64,000 nucleotides of DNA, from positions 25,825,045 through 25,889,044 of the forward strand of contig CM070603.1 of NCBI GenBank assembly GCA_036346395.1, written 5' to 3'. This stretch comes from Hsuehochloa calcarea (lineage: Eukaryota; Streptophyta; Magnoliopsida; Poales; Poaceae). Shown in pieces: positions 26,829-38,262 of the stretch. Position numbers and translations under genes: made by a program. The number at the start of each line of letters is the position of its first letter. The first letter of the stretch is position 1. Below the pieces are notes generated by a model. That model was not told the DNA's origin. It searched no databases and worked only from the letters and a program-made list of their open reading frames with translations.

Positions 26829-27511
26829 TCAGTTCTTATAGTATATGAACGAAAGAACTACTTCCATAATATTTACCATCACAAGCAGCACAACATTCAC
26901 TCCACGCATAAACTTCAGAATTTCCCCACCTAGGTTCTCCCTGCTCATCTTCATACCAGCACTCCAGTCCTTCAACTCTTTGATCTCACCTTTCATGGAT
27001 TTCACATCTTTCCTAAGGTTGTCAGTCACCTCAAAAAACTTAGGAATGCCATCTTCAGGGAAAGTATTGTCAATGTTGATTACACCGATTTCAACAAGTT
27101 GAGTTTGATATCGTTCAAGCCACATGAAGAAATTGCATTTATGGGGCATCTGCATGAAAACAAACTCACAACTTATTCAATTTCATAGCTAATTGAAATG
27201 AAATTAAACAAAAGGGACCCCTAAACAAAATCCAACTGTAACCCTAACCCTAACCATGTAGTGCGACACTGACACGAAGGCTAAAACCAAATCAACAAGG
27301 AATCAACAAAATACAAGTGAAATTTACTTACATTAGGCTTATTCCTCGGACACTTGAAGAATCGCTTGCGTGAATTCACCTTCGTGTTGGACACGAGCTC
27401 GATGACCTTGTCTTCCTGGCATCCGGGGCAAAGAATCAGGGGTAGACCCGTGGGTCCATGCTTCGGGTCCGTCCCCCTGGTTACGCGAATGGACGAAGGC
27501 TCCTGAGACAT
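26829..27511 (-). CDS. GRF-type zinc-finger protein of the MULE
   Basis: Two exons join in phase: 27511-27332 (ending AAT|GTAAGT) and 27149-26829 (after TTCATGCAG). The product is 166 residues. The GRF finger spans the junction: LCPGCQE, KRFFKCPRNKPN and then HKCNFFMWLERY, giving the Cys ligands plus the FF-W signature. A charged helical region (about residues 75-125) and a hydrophobic C-terminal segment (VVLLVMVNIMEVVLSF) follow, as in many plant GRF proteins that sit next to MULE transposases. Both parts are open without stops, in contrast to mudrA. It faces mudrA tail to tail. The role is unknown; an accessory role like that proposed for mudrB is speculation. Confidence 0.75.
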
Positions 27512-27862
27512 GGCCCTCGTCTTCCTCCGCCGCAGCTAGGGCTACAGTTTGAAGTGGGGATCCCTTTAGAGTGGGGATGAGGGTAGTGGGGAGGCCGATC
27601 GAGCGCTACTGGGCTTAAGGTGCCATTGAACCCGGTCGCACATAGTCAATGGACCCAGTGATAATGAGGGAGAATAACAAAAATGAGGATAAAGGTCGAA
27701 AATGGCAAAAGAATGATTGTCATTTCTATATAATGGCAAAATGTGAATTGCAATCTACATGATGGTAAAACGTAAATGACGTTCTATTGAGTGGCATATT
27801 ATTAATTGTCTAAAAAAAATCGCATCCCAGGGGTCAGAGAGTGAGATGTATAAAGATTTATG

Positions 27863-28003
27863 ATTGTCACGTGTTCACATCCTAGGGGTGATACCATGCG
27901 TAGCACCGGTGCTATAAAATTATTTTCCTAACATCGAAACCGTGTACCGTACCCAGCACATCGGAGTTCAATCTAATCAACCTGTCACTGTTCACTAGAG
28001 AAG
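27863..28003. other. Short intergenic stretch
   Basis: No gene. It separates the MULE edge from a MITE. Confidence 0.4.
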
Positions 28004-28162
28004 GAGGATTTAATGATTTACCATTATGAGATAGATGTATTTGAGTATTTACCTTTCGATGTTTCACCGACACACCACATATCAGTGAGTTTGGCATGTC
28101 AGTGAGTCATGGATAGGTAAATTCTCAAATACACTTATTTATAGTGGTAAATCTAAATCCTC
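28004..28162. mobile_element. MITE with about 55-bp inverted repeats
   Basis: The left arm GAGGATTTAATGATTTACCA and the right arm (reverse complement GAGGATTTAGATTTACCACT) continue in imperfect inverted symmetry through GTATTTGAGTATTTACC. The total is 159 bp with no coding capacity. The superfamily was not determined. Confidence 0.7.
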
Positions 28163-28425
28163 AATAATTCCACGATAGAATAAGAAGATAAAGAAAAACA
28201 GACGGGTGAGACATTTAGCTAAAGTAATTATGGATCACCATGCGAATGAATTTGCATTCCACGGCCACTGTTGTTTAGTCACTTCTTGACCAAACCAACA
28301 AAATCCATGACAGCCTTAAAACCACCAATCCCAACATTCTGAAACACCTTTTTTTTGTTCTCTGCTAGATAATTATGCACTTGCACCCTGCACTAGATCA
28401 CTCCCACAACAGTGGTAGCGGTGTA
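28163..28425. other. 3' flank of the NPF gene
   Basis: Probably contains the 3' untranslated region of the minus-strand transporter gene. No clear AATAAA was picked out. Confidence 0.4.
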
Positions 28426-30595
28426 CTACCCCTTGATGACCCCGGCGTTTCTGTACTTGTACCGGATGGCCCAGAACAAGAAGAAGAGGTAGTTGAGGGC
28501 GCTGAGCACGCACATCACCCAGTAGAACCGCTCCAGGTGGTAGTGGTTCAGGCTCGCCCCCTGTAGCCACGGCCGGTGCCCCCCGCGCCCCGTCGCGCCG
28601 TTCACGATCGACACCAGCACCGAGCTCAGGTAGTACCCCAGCGCCAGCGATGCCCACGACAGCGACGTCGCCAGCGACCGCATCCTCGCCGGCGCCTCGC
28701 TGAAGAAGAACTCCAGAAGCCCCGCCAGCGTGAACAGGTCCGCCGACCCCAGGAACAGGTACTGGAACGCGATCCAGAAGAAAGTGATGGGCAGCGGCTT
28801 CCCCGCCGAGTCCAGCATCCCCGCGTCGGCGGCGACGTTCTTGCGCTTCACCTCCACCACGGCCGCAACCGCCATCGCCACGATGGAGAGGACCAGCCCC
28901 GTGCCGACGCGCTGGAGGTGGGTGATGCCCATCTCCGTCCCCGTCGCGCGCCGCGCGAACGGGATGATGACGTGGTCGTAGATGGGCGCCAGGAATATGA
29001 TGAAGGTGACCGGGAACACCGGCAGCGACGCCGGCGGCACCGTGAGCCTCCCGACGCGCGTGTCCATGGTCATCGCCTGCTCCACGGAGAAGGTCGACAG
29101 CTGCGCCAGGCAGCAGTTGAGCATGATGGTGGAGAAGAAGATGGGGAGCACCATGAGCACGATCTTGACGTCCTCCACCTCCTGCACCGTGCACGCCAGG
29201 GCCCTGTACCGCGGCTGGCACTCCACCGAGCGGTTCAAGAACCTCAGCTCCTGGGACGGCTCGACCACGGCCTCGTCGGCGACGAAGATCTCCCCGGGCT
29301 TGCAGTACTCCATGTTGGTGCTCCCCGTCGGGCTGGGCGCGCGGTCGATGACAGCGCCGTTGCTGGCGCTCTGGGCGCCCACGCGGCGAGCGAACGCGGC
29401 GGCGAGGACGACCTTGGCGATGGTGGTGAGCGGGCTGCCCGTAGGCACCTTGTTGCGGTAGAGCCTGGATCCCGCGACGAAGACCGGGATGGAGAGCAGG
29501 ATGGCGATGGTGGAGATGCCGAAGCCCCACTGCCAGCCCTTGTTGTCCTCGACCCACACGGCGAAGGTGACGGCGATGAGCGCGCCGCAGGAGAGGCAGA
29601 AGACGAAGTAGTTGAAGAAGGTGGAGCGGCCCTTGCGGCCCCGCGGCGAGTGCTCGTCGAACTGCTCCGCGCCGTGCGACGGGAGGGAGCCCTTGATGCC
29701 GCCTACGCCCAGCGCTGTCAGGTACAGCCCCGCGAACAGCATCGCCTTCTTGCTCCCCGACACCGTCTCGCACGGTGCCGCGCCGGGCACCTTGGCACAC
29801 TGCGGCGGCATCAGCGACGGCGTCCGCGCCTGGATCGTCAGGATCACCAAGCCCTGCGCGCCATTGCAATTTGCAACACACAAACATCAGCTCACATTTG
29901 CACTGAGAAAATGGACCCCAAAAAAATAGAAACAAACATTGGCCCATATACTTTGGGTCGGGCCCAAATAATTGCATGCATCTGCTACTTGCTAACGCGA
30001 AGAGCATCAGATCACATGAAGTACTTGCATTGGTATGACATGATTAAATGGAGCACTTGCCATTCGCAATGGATCAAGTTAACTAATCTGGCTATCACGT
30101 CCAATGGTTTTGCAAATATCAATCATGCGAAAGCGATAAAGGTTCAGGGACCAGGCAAGTGGCCGCCGTGCTACCTGTGCGCGGTCGCCCGTGCGCTACG
30201 TCGCTTTGGCTCGCCATGGCCCGTGTTTTGGGCTCTAAAGCGGAGGAGAGGAGACCGACCCACTGCCGACGGAGTTATTTGACCGGTGGTCGTCGATGCG
30301 GTTCAGAGATATACTTTGCTTTAATTTTGTCAGCGTTGACTAAATAATGCATGGCCAAAGCGTGCCGGGACAGCAATGTTTGGCTCCCAAAGGTCAGAGA
30401 ACTTGGTGGTGTGGACAGGCGATATACTTGGATCAAACGGTGATCATTACATTGTTGGATCTTGAGGTCAGAGAAGCAGCAAAAGTAAGCGGCAAGCGTG
30501 AGAGGCTGGCTAGTACTTGGTGGTGTGGACAGGCGATCTACTTAACTTGTACTCCTACTTGCTGTCTTAATCTTAAATAGTTAGAGATAATTTTA

Positions 30596-30626
<31 letters not shown>

Positions 30627-33600
30627 ATATTTTTAATATATAGTCTATAGTATATAGTCTATAGCGCACACTCTAACATTTATATTTTATAATTTGTTTA
30701 AAATGAATTTATATGTCAACTACAGTAGATTAATATATCATATCTTGTTTCACGTACACAACTATTTTTTTTTTAGAAAGAGACCATATATATTCTCTTT
30801 CCTACGGTGGAATTTTATTGATATTTAAGAAACGATAATAGATATACCGGACAAAGAGGCTGGGGTCCACAGAGAGTTCTGGGTGGGGTCCGGGAAAACA
30901 CCGCGCTGCGCAGCGCCGCGACCGGGTGGCATCGAACGATTGATCGATGCACGACCACCGCGCACTCGTTGGTACGCCACCCGTCTTCTACCCCACCCTT
31001 TGATTTGTGGGCCCGCGCAAACGGCCGCCGCCTTGTCGTCACCCGGGGCTTCGGGGACCAGAGATTTCTGCCGAAATCAATCTAGGAACAGGACAACGTT
31101 TTCCGGCTCGCCCGTCACCTTGCGGCGCAGAAGCTGCCGAGCAGCCAAGGGCCGTGCCAAGATTTCGTGCGCTGTTGGTTTGCTAGCGACCTCAGCCAAA
31201 CCAAAACTTGGGTATTACCGCTAAAATTTGGCTATAGCTTGGTTTGGTACTACAGTTTGACAGCGCCCTGAAAATTTTGGTAGCGCCCAGCCAGCCTACA
31301 CCTTGATTTTTACTGCAGCAGTAAATGCACTTTTTGCTTGCTTACAGAACTTCAAATGAATGATCTTTTAAACTGTATATCCGATTTATGGCTGTTTGAA
31401 CTGTTGTATTCTTTATAATTTTATCAATAAAAAAGACAAAATTGGCTATTTTGATGCTAAAAAGATTTAGATGCCATGTGGGTCCCATGTCAATCACAAT
31501 TTGGGCATAGTTACAATCCAAGCACATCAATTTGTATCATGTTTTCGGTATTGCTCGTGAATTGGTACGACTATGATCCAAATACTATTTTTTGGATAGG
31601 TTTTGACATTGCCAAAATTTAGATCTGATTACCTAGATCACAAACCTTGTGCGGGCGCACCGGGACAAAAGCACTAAGGCCGAGTCGTTTTTTTTGTTTT
31701 GTTTGTATATACGTGCCAGTGGATTACGGAGCACAATAAACTCCTTAGAATATGAGTGAACAGAGTATAAGATAAGATAAATTAGGTGCTTTTGATACGA
31801 GAATTAAGAATAGTGTGACATCAGCTGTTTGTAAGATTTATCACGTAGGATATTGGATGACGTGGATGAGAGACATGGAGCATAGAGAATTGGACCATCT
31901 CTTATAAAGTAGTCGATCTGTAACACGAGAAACAAGATATATACACAAAGGAGTTATCTATAGAGACATGCAAAAAAATAATATGTTGTAAGAGTTGTCT
32001 TTAGTGTTGTCTATAGATGATATAAAAATATAGTATAGATAATAGTTATCTATACTATTATACATACTCTAAACAATCAACATATGGGGTGTCTACTGGC
32101 TAGCTAGACAGACTCTGTGCTCCATGCAGCTGAGGATGAGTCGTTTTGTATTACTAGCTGGTTTGTTCCAGACTTGGAGCCACAAAATAAAATACTACCT
32201 ACTACGAGTCTATGACTACCATACTTATGCCCATCCATATATAGTGGAGTACTATTCTTTTCTGATACAACAGCTATGGTAGTGTTTCTAGATAATAGTA
32301 CTTATGACGCCGTAACCGTTTTTTGCTAGCTAGTGACCATGTTCCAACGGGACAAGTACAACTCAAGAAGCCAGTCTAGTCACGAGTTTTTTTTGTTGCA
32401 TATATCAACGTGTTTTTTTTATAATAGTAAAAATAACCCTCCTATTAAATTAAAAAATAGTGACCTTTTTGCGCTTCTATAGAGCGGAAGCATGGAATTT
32501 TTATCTTTTAGTGATTAAGTTGTATGTCCTTTAGTGATTAAACATGCGTCCAGCCCTTCCTTCCGATGTTCCAGTTGGTTTCGAACTATGGTTCCGTAGA
32601 CGGGGGAGCATGCATGCAGCCCTTCTTTCCGATGTTTCGGTTGGTTCATTCCGTGGTTCCGGTCTGCAATACGTTGGTTCCGCAGACGAGAGCGTAATAC
32701 TTGATTTTTTAATCTATTATGATGCTATTTTTATAATTTTAAAGAATGATAATTATTTTTACTATTACGAATAAAAAATGACAACTCAACTCTCCAGTCC
32801 CGGTGAAGGACAGACCACTCGTGATCACAAAAGGCCGAAAGATCTTTGGACGATGAGGAATTCAGGATCTGTCTGTCAACTGTCATACGAGCTGCAGCCT
32901 GCAGGAGTGGTCCAGATCACGGCGTGTGACAGGAAAGAACGAGAGATTCCCCGTACGCACCGGCCTCGGCGACGGATTGGCCGCCCATCCGTACGTGGGA
33001 GCGAGATCACACACGCCAGGGCGCTACCGACTTGGGAAAAAAAAATCAATGGGAGAGGGCCTCACTCTCATCCATCGTCCACCCGAGGTGTGGATGGAGG
33101 AGGGCCCTAGCAAATTCCCTCCCACCAACTTGTGCCTGGATTCTACGTGGACGGCGGGCCCCACCTCCCCTGAGACCGCGACGGGCCTCGCAGTGTGACG
33201 TAGCTACTTGATCGTAAGTTAGCTGTGGAATTAACTGCCGAAGCGGGTGTGTATTTATAATAGGACCGTCAGCTCTAATGCTGGATTATTTGAGGGTTCT
33301 TATGAGCTTTTGCTCTATTAAGAGAAAACCACACCTTATCTAGAATGCTAGCTAGTGCCTAGCAGTGTAACAATGCTTGCAATTTTGAGATGATACTTTT
33401 ATCAATTTGCTTCCCGACGTCAATCGGTTAACACAACTATCCTTGAGGCTCAGCAACCAACGGCTCTGATCCCGGAATACCTACAACTAAAGCACCTAAT
33501 TAATATATGTTAGTGACACATCAATTGGGCTAGCTAGCCACTAGTTGGCGTGCTTCGTCAATAATATACTCTACACTAGCCAATACATGTGCCTACTATT

Positions 33601-34317
33601 TTAGTGTCATTTTGATTTTACACCTAGCAAAATTGTTGAGCAAATTAAACACGCCTATCTTCACATGGTAATTAAAGGATCTCATTACCAGCATAGTTTT
33701 GACTAAAAGAAACCATTGCAGTTTGAATAGAAAGTCTTAATCACTAAATTAGCCAGCTTTTGCGTGTTTTTTTTTTAATCACGCATGGTCTGATAAACTA
33801 AACTAGAAGATACATCGACCATGCAAACATGCCCTACGATGCACGGTGGTTGATGTGAATGACCGTGCACAGTCACTGTTTTGGTTTTCTCAAGTACAAT
33901 TATGTTTCAACTTGCAAGTGAGCGAGGAGCGGCTACCCACGTGATCCACCACACACGTCCCTGTACCCTCTACGCCGTACGTACACATCGGCATCCATCC
34001 TACTCATCCATCCACACATCTACACCCAATACTGACATACGTACTCACCGATATTTCCGACCAACCAAGCACCTACCCAATGAAAACAAGAAGAAAAAAA
34101 AGCTTCCGCGAACGGTCCCGCGACACATAAACACGGACAAAACCGTGACACTTCGTTGAAATAAAGCAAAGCTAGGTTAGCTCCAAACACGTGCACAAGG
34201 TTTTTGATGACGGGTTTCACATGGATATTGTTGCCCTAGCTGTTCTTTTCTCCCCGTCGCTAAAAGCGGCCGAGACGACCACCGATCAATCAGTCCAGTC
34301 CAATGAAGCGTATAAGC

Positions 34318-34381
<64 letters not shown>

Positions 34382-34532
34382 CCATTTAACCAATTTGTAT
34401 ACTCTCACTTTCAATGCACCTTCATTAATGCGTCTTCATTAAACACCATGCATATTTTCACCTCAAACGGTCAAGATTAGTATTAGTATCTTAGCATTGA
34501 ATTACCCATTAGCACTAGATACGTTTCCCGTA

Positions 34533-34563
<31 letters not shown>

Positions 34564-37037
34564 GGTATTTCTAATAGTACGATGTATAGGCTAGTGCTGT
34601 CACAATACGTAGGGCGTGATTACTACTTAGTTCCCTTTGACCCAGGGAATAAAGTGATGGTTACCATTAATCATTGGCCTCTTTCTAATTTCCTCCTAAC
34701 CCAAATCGCAGGCAATTATGAGCTCTAATGATTTATTAATTTGGCACGGCCATTGCCAGATGGAACCTGTGGATTGAAGAGCTAGCTCAGGGTAGGGTCT
34801 CCTCTCCCTACAACAACGTAGTAGCACCACGCGTTGAGCAAGCGGTGCCTGATCAAATCTCGGTATTAGGATTCGATGTGATGGGCCTTTAAATCGACGG
34901 ATGTGATGCTCCTCGGACAGGTGTCACACGGTCACCTCTCCACCTAGCGTACGTTGGTACGTACAGTCTATCTGCCAGAGCTTTGCTGTCTCGCTCTAAT
35001 TGGACGGCCGAGATGCCGGCCTGGAAGAATCTTCGATCCATGCCTACGCATCCCTTTGGGCAGCCAAATTCTAGCTTTACGCTTCTCGCCGGTCAAACTG
35101 GTACGTGAAGGCAATGGGCCAAGGGAAGGAGAAAAAAAAAACAAAGCCAGGTGATGACGTGGCAGCACAGCTGGACGGGATATTCGGGCATATCCTTCCA
35201 CATCAGCGTGGAGATACGACGAGCACCGAACCATATCGATGTCTATCGGAATCATCTACTATAATAACAAAGCATGCATGCATTTTTTTTTTGGTCGGTG
35301 CATGACGTGAATAAACAAATGGATAATTAGTGGTGTAGCACATGCAGCAGTGAGCAGATAATTAAAAGTCAAAGATTTTGGGGGCGTCGTGGGCGTACGT
35401 ACCAGGAACTCGACGAAGGCGCTGATGAGGTAGATGGTGTAGGTGGTGCAGAAGGCGTCGGAGAGGAAGCCGCCGAGGAGCGCGAGCAGGAACGCCGTGC
35501 CCATGAAGTTGGTCACCGTCGTCGCCGACTGCGCAGGCGAGTAGTGCATGAACCCCATCAGGTAGGTCACCAGGTTGCTCGCGTTCGCCAGGAACGCCAG
35601 GTTCTCCAGCACCTCCACAGCTGCAGCCAGGAACAGGAACACACCATATGTAGTTTCAGCGCCGTTGTCGGTATGAACAGATCGATTTAATTTGATCCAC
35701 TTCAAATCAGGGCCTCACATGGCACAAAATTCTTTTATGGAAATTCTACAGAGTTTACGTTGGGTCGTACAAAATTTAGGTGTTTCAGAAGAGAATCCTT
35801 TTAGTTGAAACACTCCAGTTCTCTCTAAAAAATTAGTGCTGCATGTGAGCAGCATGTGCGGTGTAACTGATATAACGTCTCCGTGATATGCGCTTGCCGT
35901 TCCCGACGCGTACCGGCCGATTTTGCTGCCGTTTCTGCCTTGCGATTCGTGCCGTTTTAATGCGTTCGTTTGGACGACTTGGGATGGGTAAATTTTTCAT
36001 TTTCTTCCTGACGCCATTCGCCATGGACGGGTCATACTTTTTGCCCTCCTCAACAACCAGAGGAGAAACAGAGTGGCCTCCCTCCCTCACAAGCCAGTTT
36101 CCCCTTACACATACAACCCTTCACAAGAAGGTTCCATTTCCGCCTCATTTTCCAACCGAACCTTCCAGACCGGCTGGAGAAACCGAATCTCTCGATCGCC
36201 GGTTGCCGTCTCGCTACAGACAGCAACAGTAAAAACAGGACGTCGAAATGAAGGCAAGACACCCCACTGTTCGATGCTTTTAGACAACCGGAGCCTTCGG
36301 TCTCTGCAAGTGCATGCAAGTTGACTCCCCTTTTGCTATGCAATTGGGCGGTAAAGATGCCCTATCCCCCTCCCCCCTCAAGTTGCCAGAACCCGGAAAT
36401 GGAATGGGAACGGTATGTGAAAGAAAGGAAGTAATGGAGGAGGAAAAGAAGAAGGGGAATGGAGGCCAACAGAAACCAGAGGGGGTGCTCTTGAGCACTA
36501 CCTGTCCGAAAGCAGCCAAACCAGACAGGAAAGGGTGCATGTCCGATCAGGAAAGGAAGGGGGAGGAAAGGGAAGGTGTGGCTTTCAGTCCGGCGTCAGA
36601 AAAGATGGGGAGAGAGAGAGGGAAGGAAGGATGGTCCATGATGCATGCAGCGCAGAAGCAGTGTTTGGAGTATCCTATTCGATCTTCCTTTCCTGCGTGC
36701 TCTCTCTCCTTTCCCCCGGTGCCCCGGTCCCCTACTTCGTTCTGCGCTCAACCGAAAGGGGTTCTGGAAGGATCTAGAAGGAAAGGAGCATGAGGCAGCG
36801 AGTGAATGAGTTGATTACTTACCCAGCACGAAGAAGGCGGCGAGCATGCCGCCGTGCCGGCCCCTCACCGCCGGCCGGTTCCTCCAGTCCACGTACCCCT
36901 CCCACCTCTCCACCTCCTGCACTCCATCCTCCTGCATGCCACGAACAAAACCATCAAATCGATCAGCACCAGCAAAACTAAAGTTGTCGCAGCAGCTCGA
37001 CCCAAGGATCAAGAATTGCAGGGATGACGCTCACCAT
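28426..37037 (-). CDS. NRT1/PTR family (NPF4-type) transporter
   Basis: Four exons: 37037-37035 (ATG only), 36931-36823, 35620-35403 and 29853-28426; every intron is GT-AG. They add up to 1758 bp, 585 residues, with no break. The N-terminus is MEDGVQEVERWEGYVDWRNR. TM1 has EVLENLAFLANASNL, where the proton-coupling ExxER motif reads ExxEN, as in Arabidopsis NPF4.6. Next come TNFMGTAFLLALLGGFLSD, GLYLTALGVGGIKGSLPSHG (the PTR2 signature region), FFNYFVFCLSCGALIA, a hydrophilic loop (about residues 240-320), and ILMVLPIFFSTIMLNCCLAQ. The family are 12-helix plasma-membrane or tonoplast proton symporters; NPF4 members move nitrate or abscisic acid. The substrate here cannot be read from sequence. 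Third-position GC is high, as in grass genes. Intron 3 is 5.5 kb. Confidence 0.95.
30601..30626. repeat. (TA)n microsatellite
   Basis: A short TA run inside NPF intron 3, in an AT-rich context. Confidence 0.8.
32030..32066. repeat. Perfect short hairpin
   Basis: ATAGTATAGATAA and TTATCTATACTAT are exact inverted repeats separated by TAG. It may be the centre of a MITE or a simple palindrome. Confidence 0.6.
32543..32700. repeat. GGTTCCG-rich tandem duplication
   Basis: CAGCCCTTCCTTCCGATGTT near 32552 and CAGCCCTTCTTTCCGATGTT near 32617 begin two units that both contain GGTTCCG and GCAGACG/GTAGACG. The second unit is longer by an inserted GGTTCCG stretch. Confidence 0.65.
34321..34380. repeat. 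(TA)30 microsatellite
   Basis: An uninterrupted TA run of about 60 bases in NPF intron 3, likely highly variable. Confidence 0.9.
34534..34562. repeat. (TG)n(TA)n microsatellite
   Basis: TGTGTGTGTG passes directly into TATATATATA, in NPF intron 3. Confidence 0.8.
35621..36822 (-). other. Intron 2 of the NPF gene (1202 bp)
   Basis: Donor GTAAGTAATC at 36822, acceptor GGCTGCAG at 35621. Several overlapping short frames on both strands at 36050-36790 show no family pattern and no consistent codon preference, so I treat them as chance. Confidence 0.85.
36932..37034 (-). other. Intron 1 of the NPF gene (103 bp)
   Basis: It begins GTGAGC directly after the start codon and ends GGCATGCAG before the glutamate codon that opens exon 2. 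Confidence 0.85.
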
Positions 37038-37170
37038 GGTGCCTGCCTCTGCGCTGCAAGGCGCAGCTTCCCTGGGGCTCTGGAGTGGTGGATGAACAGA
37101 AGAGTAGGAGAGAGAGGTGGGGGCAGATCAGTGGAATTATGTTCCTGAGGGCAGGAAGGGGGTGGTGGTG

Positions 37171-37178
37171 TATTTAAA
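37171..37178 (-). promoter_or_regulatory. TATA-like box of the NPF gene
   Basis: On the minus strand the sequence reads TTTTAAATAC, 134 bp upstream of the start codon, leaving a leader of about 100 nt. GA-rich text (GGAGGAGG on +) lies just upstream. Confidence 0.5.
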
Positions 37179-38262
37179 AGTGTGGAGGAGGAGGAGGAGG
37201 AGAGGGGTCCCTAGTGCTAAAAGGCAGCGAGAGGGGCACCACATCGGAGTCTTTCGTTAAACTGACACGTTTTTACCTATAATAATAAAAGTAACTTCCG
37301 TTCGTACTTAATAGGTCTTTACAGCGCTCTCAGTACGTGGTAAATCATTTGTCACGCTCTCGATACGTGGCAAATTATCTGTCGCGCTTTCAGTATGTGA
37401 TAGAAACGTGATTATTTGTGGTACTCATGTGTGTATACCATCCTGCTACGGATTGGAAGAGTGGGCAAGCGACCTACCGCGGACTGGAAGTGCGGTAGGG
37501 AATATATGTCGTCTGTCTAGTCTACCGTGATGTTATTTTTGAAAATTCGAACTCAGAGATGAGACTATGTTTACTATTTTGTAAAAAAAAAAACTAAATT
37601 AACCTAAAACTCCCCGTTCACACACCCCGGCCCACAGGGGCGTGCATGACAGGGACAGAAGGCCATAACACGTAAGCAGAGATATGCAGGCAGATATGTC
37701 AATCTCAAGTCAAGACGCCCCTCTTTCCTATTGTGAAAAATCAGATATATGCATGGCTTAACTCCTGACAAAGGGCATACAAAATGACAAATGTATCGTC
37801 GTGATGCCGTCTTCTTCTCGTGCCGCACGTTGGTTTATTTTCTCATTTTATTTTCCTTGTGATTTTCAGCATGGTTAATTACACTGTTGAGGTTGCAGTA
37901 TTGGTGGATGCGTTAATGATGGGGCCGGATTGTCCGAATTAATGTTGTACAAGGTGGATTTTCAGACTGTCGATCCTGTTCAATTAATGGATTTGTAGAA
38001 AAAAAACACGGGCCTTTTTATCATATCTCACCCCATCATCAGTCAATTAGCTGGGTTGGATAAACATCGGTTTTGTGTTTCTCTACGCTCCAGTGTAGCC
38101 AGCTAGCAGTGATTCTCAAGTAACATTCTAATATTAAATAACCAGATCATAGAGCAGTAAGTTTACTACTATATATATGTGCTATATATGAATATTATTA
38201 CTGACATATATACGAGCTAGCTAGCTAGGTGTACATTTTTCCACTGCACGTGTAGGTGTACA
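37179..38262. other. Upstream flank of the NPF gene
   Basis: No gene recognised. It includes the three-unit repeat below, a poly-A run at 37583-37592, and AT-rich sequence up to the CACTA element. Confidence 0.5.
37323..37410. repeat. Three imperfect 29-bp repeats
   Basis: CGCTCTCAGTACGTGGTAAA, CGCTCTCGATACGTGGCAAA and CGCTTTCAGTATGTGATAGA follow one another, each trailed by a TxxTCTGTC-like end. They lie 150-240 bp upstream of the NPF TATA-like box, so a regulatory effect is possible but unsupported. Confidence 0.7.

Larger units (their letters stand above)
21540..27860. mobile_element. Mutator-like element (MULE), degraded, with nested LTR
   Basis: The region contains a mudrA-type gene on + and a GRF zinc-finger gene on -, arranged tail to tail. 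27690-27810 holds a repeated ATGGCAAAA/ATGGTAAAA motif at about 30-bp spacing that may be subterminal sequence. A matching left terminal inverted repeat was not found, so the borders are approximate. Confidence 0.65.
29854..35402 (-). other. Intron 3 of the NPF gene (5549 bp)
   Basis: It runs from the donor GTACGTACG at 35402 to the acceptor GCGCGCAG ending at 29854. It contains microsatellites, a hairpin and a GGTTCCG-rich tandem repeat (listed separately), a GC-rich patch at 30890-31070, and a 30-bp direct repeat (TTGGTGGTGTGGACAGGCGA at about 30404 and 30516). No independent gene was supported inside it. Confidence 0.85.

Noticed and set aside
28373..30282. Long alternative frames (up to 568 codons) on both strands over the NPF exon
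   Set aside because: They overlap a clear transporter exon with conserved NPF motifs. Arg/His/Ala-rich composition and lack of family pattern mark them as shadows of GC-rich coding sequence.
30883..31224. GC-rich frame of 113 codons in NPF intron 3
   Set aside because: No family pattern, no splice context, and it lies within an intron.
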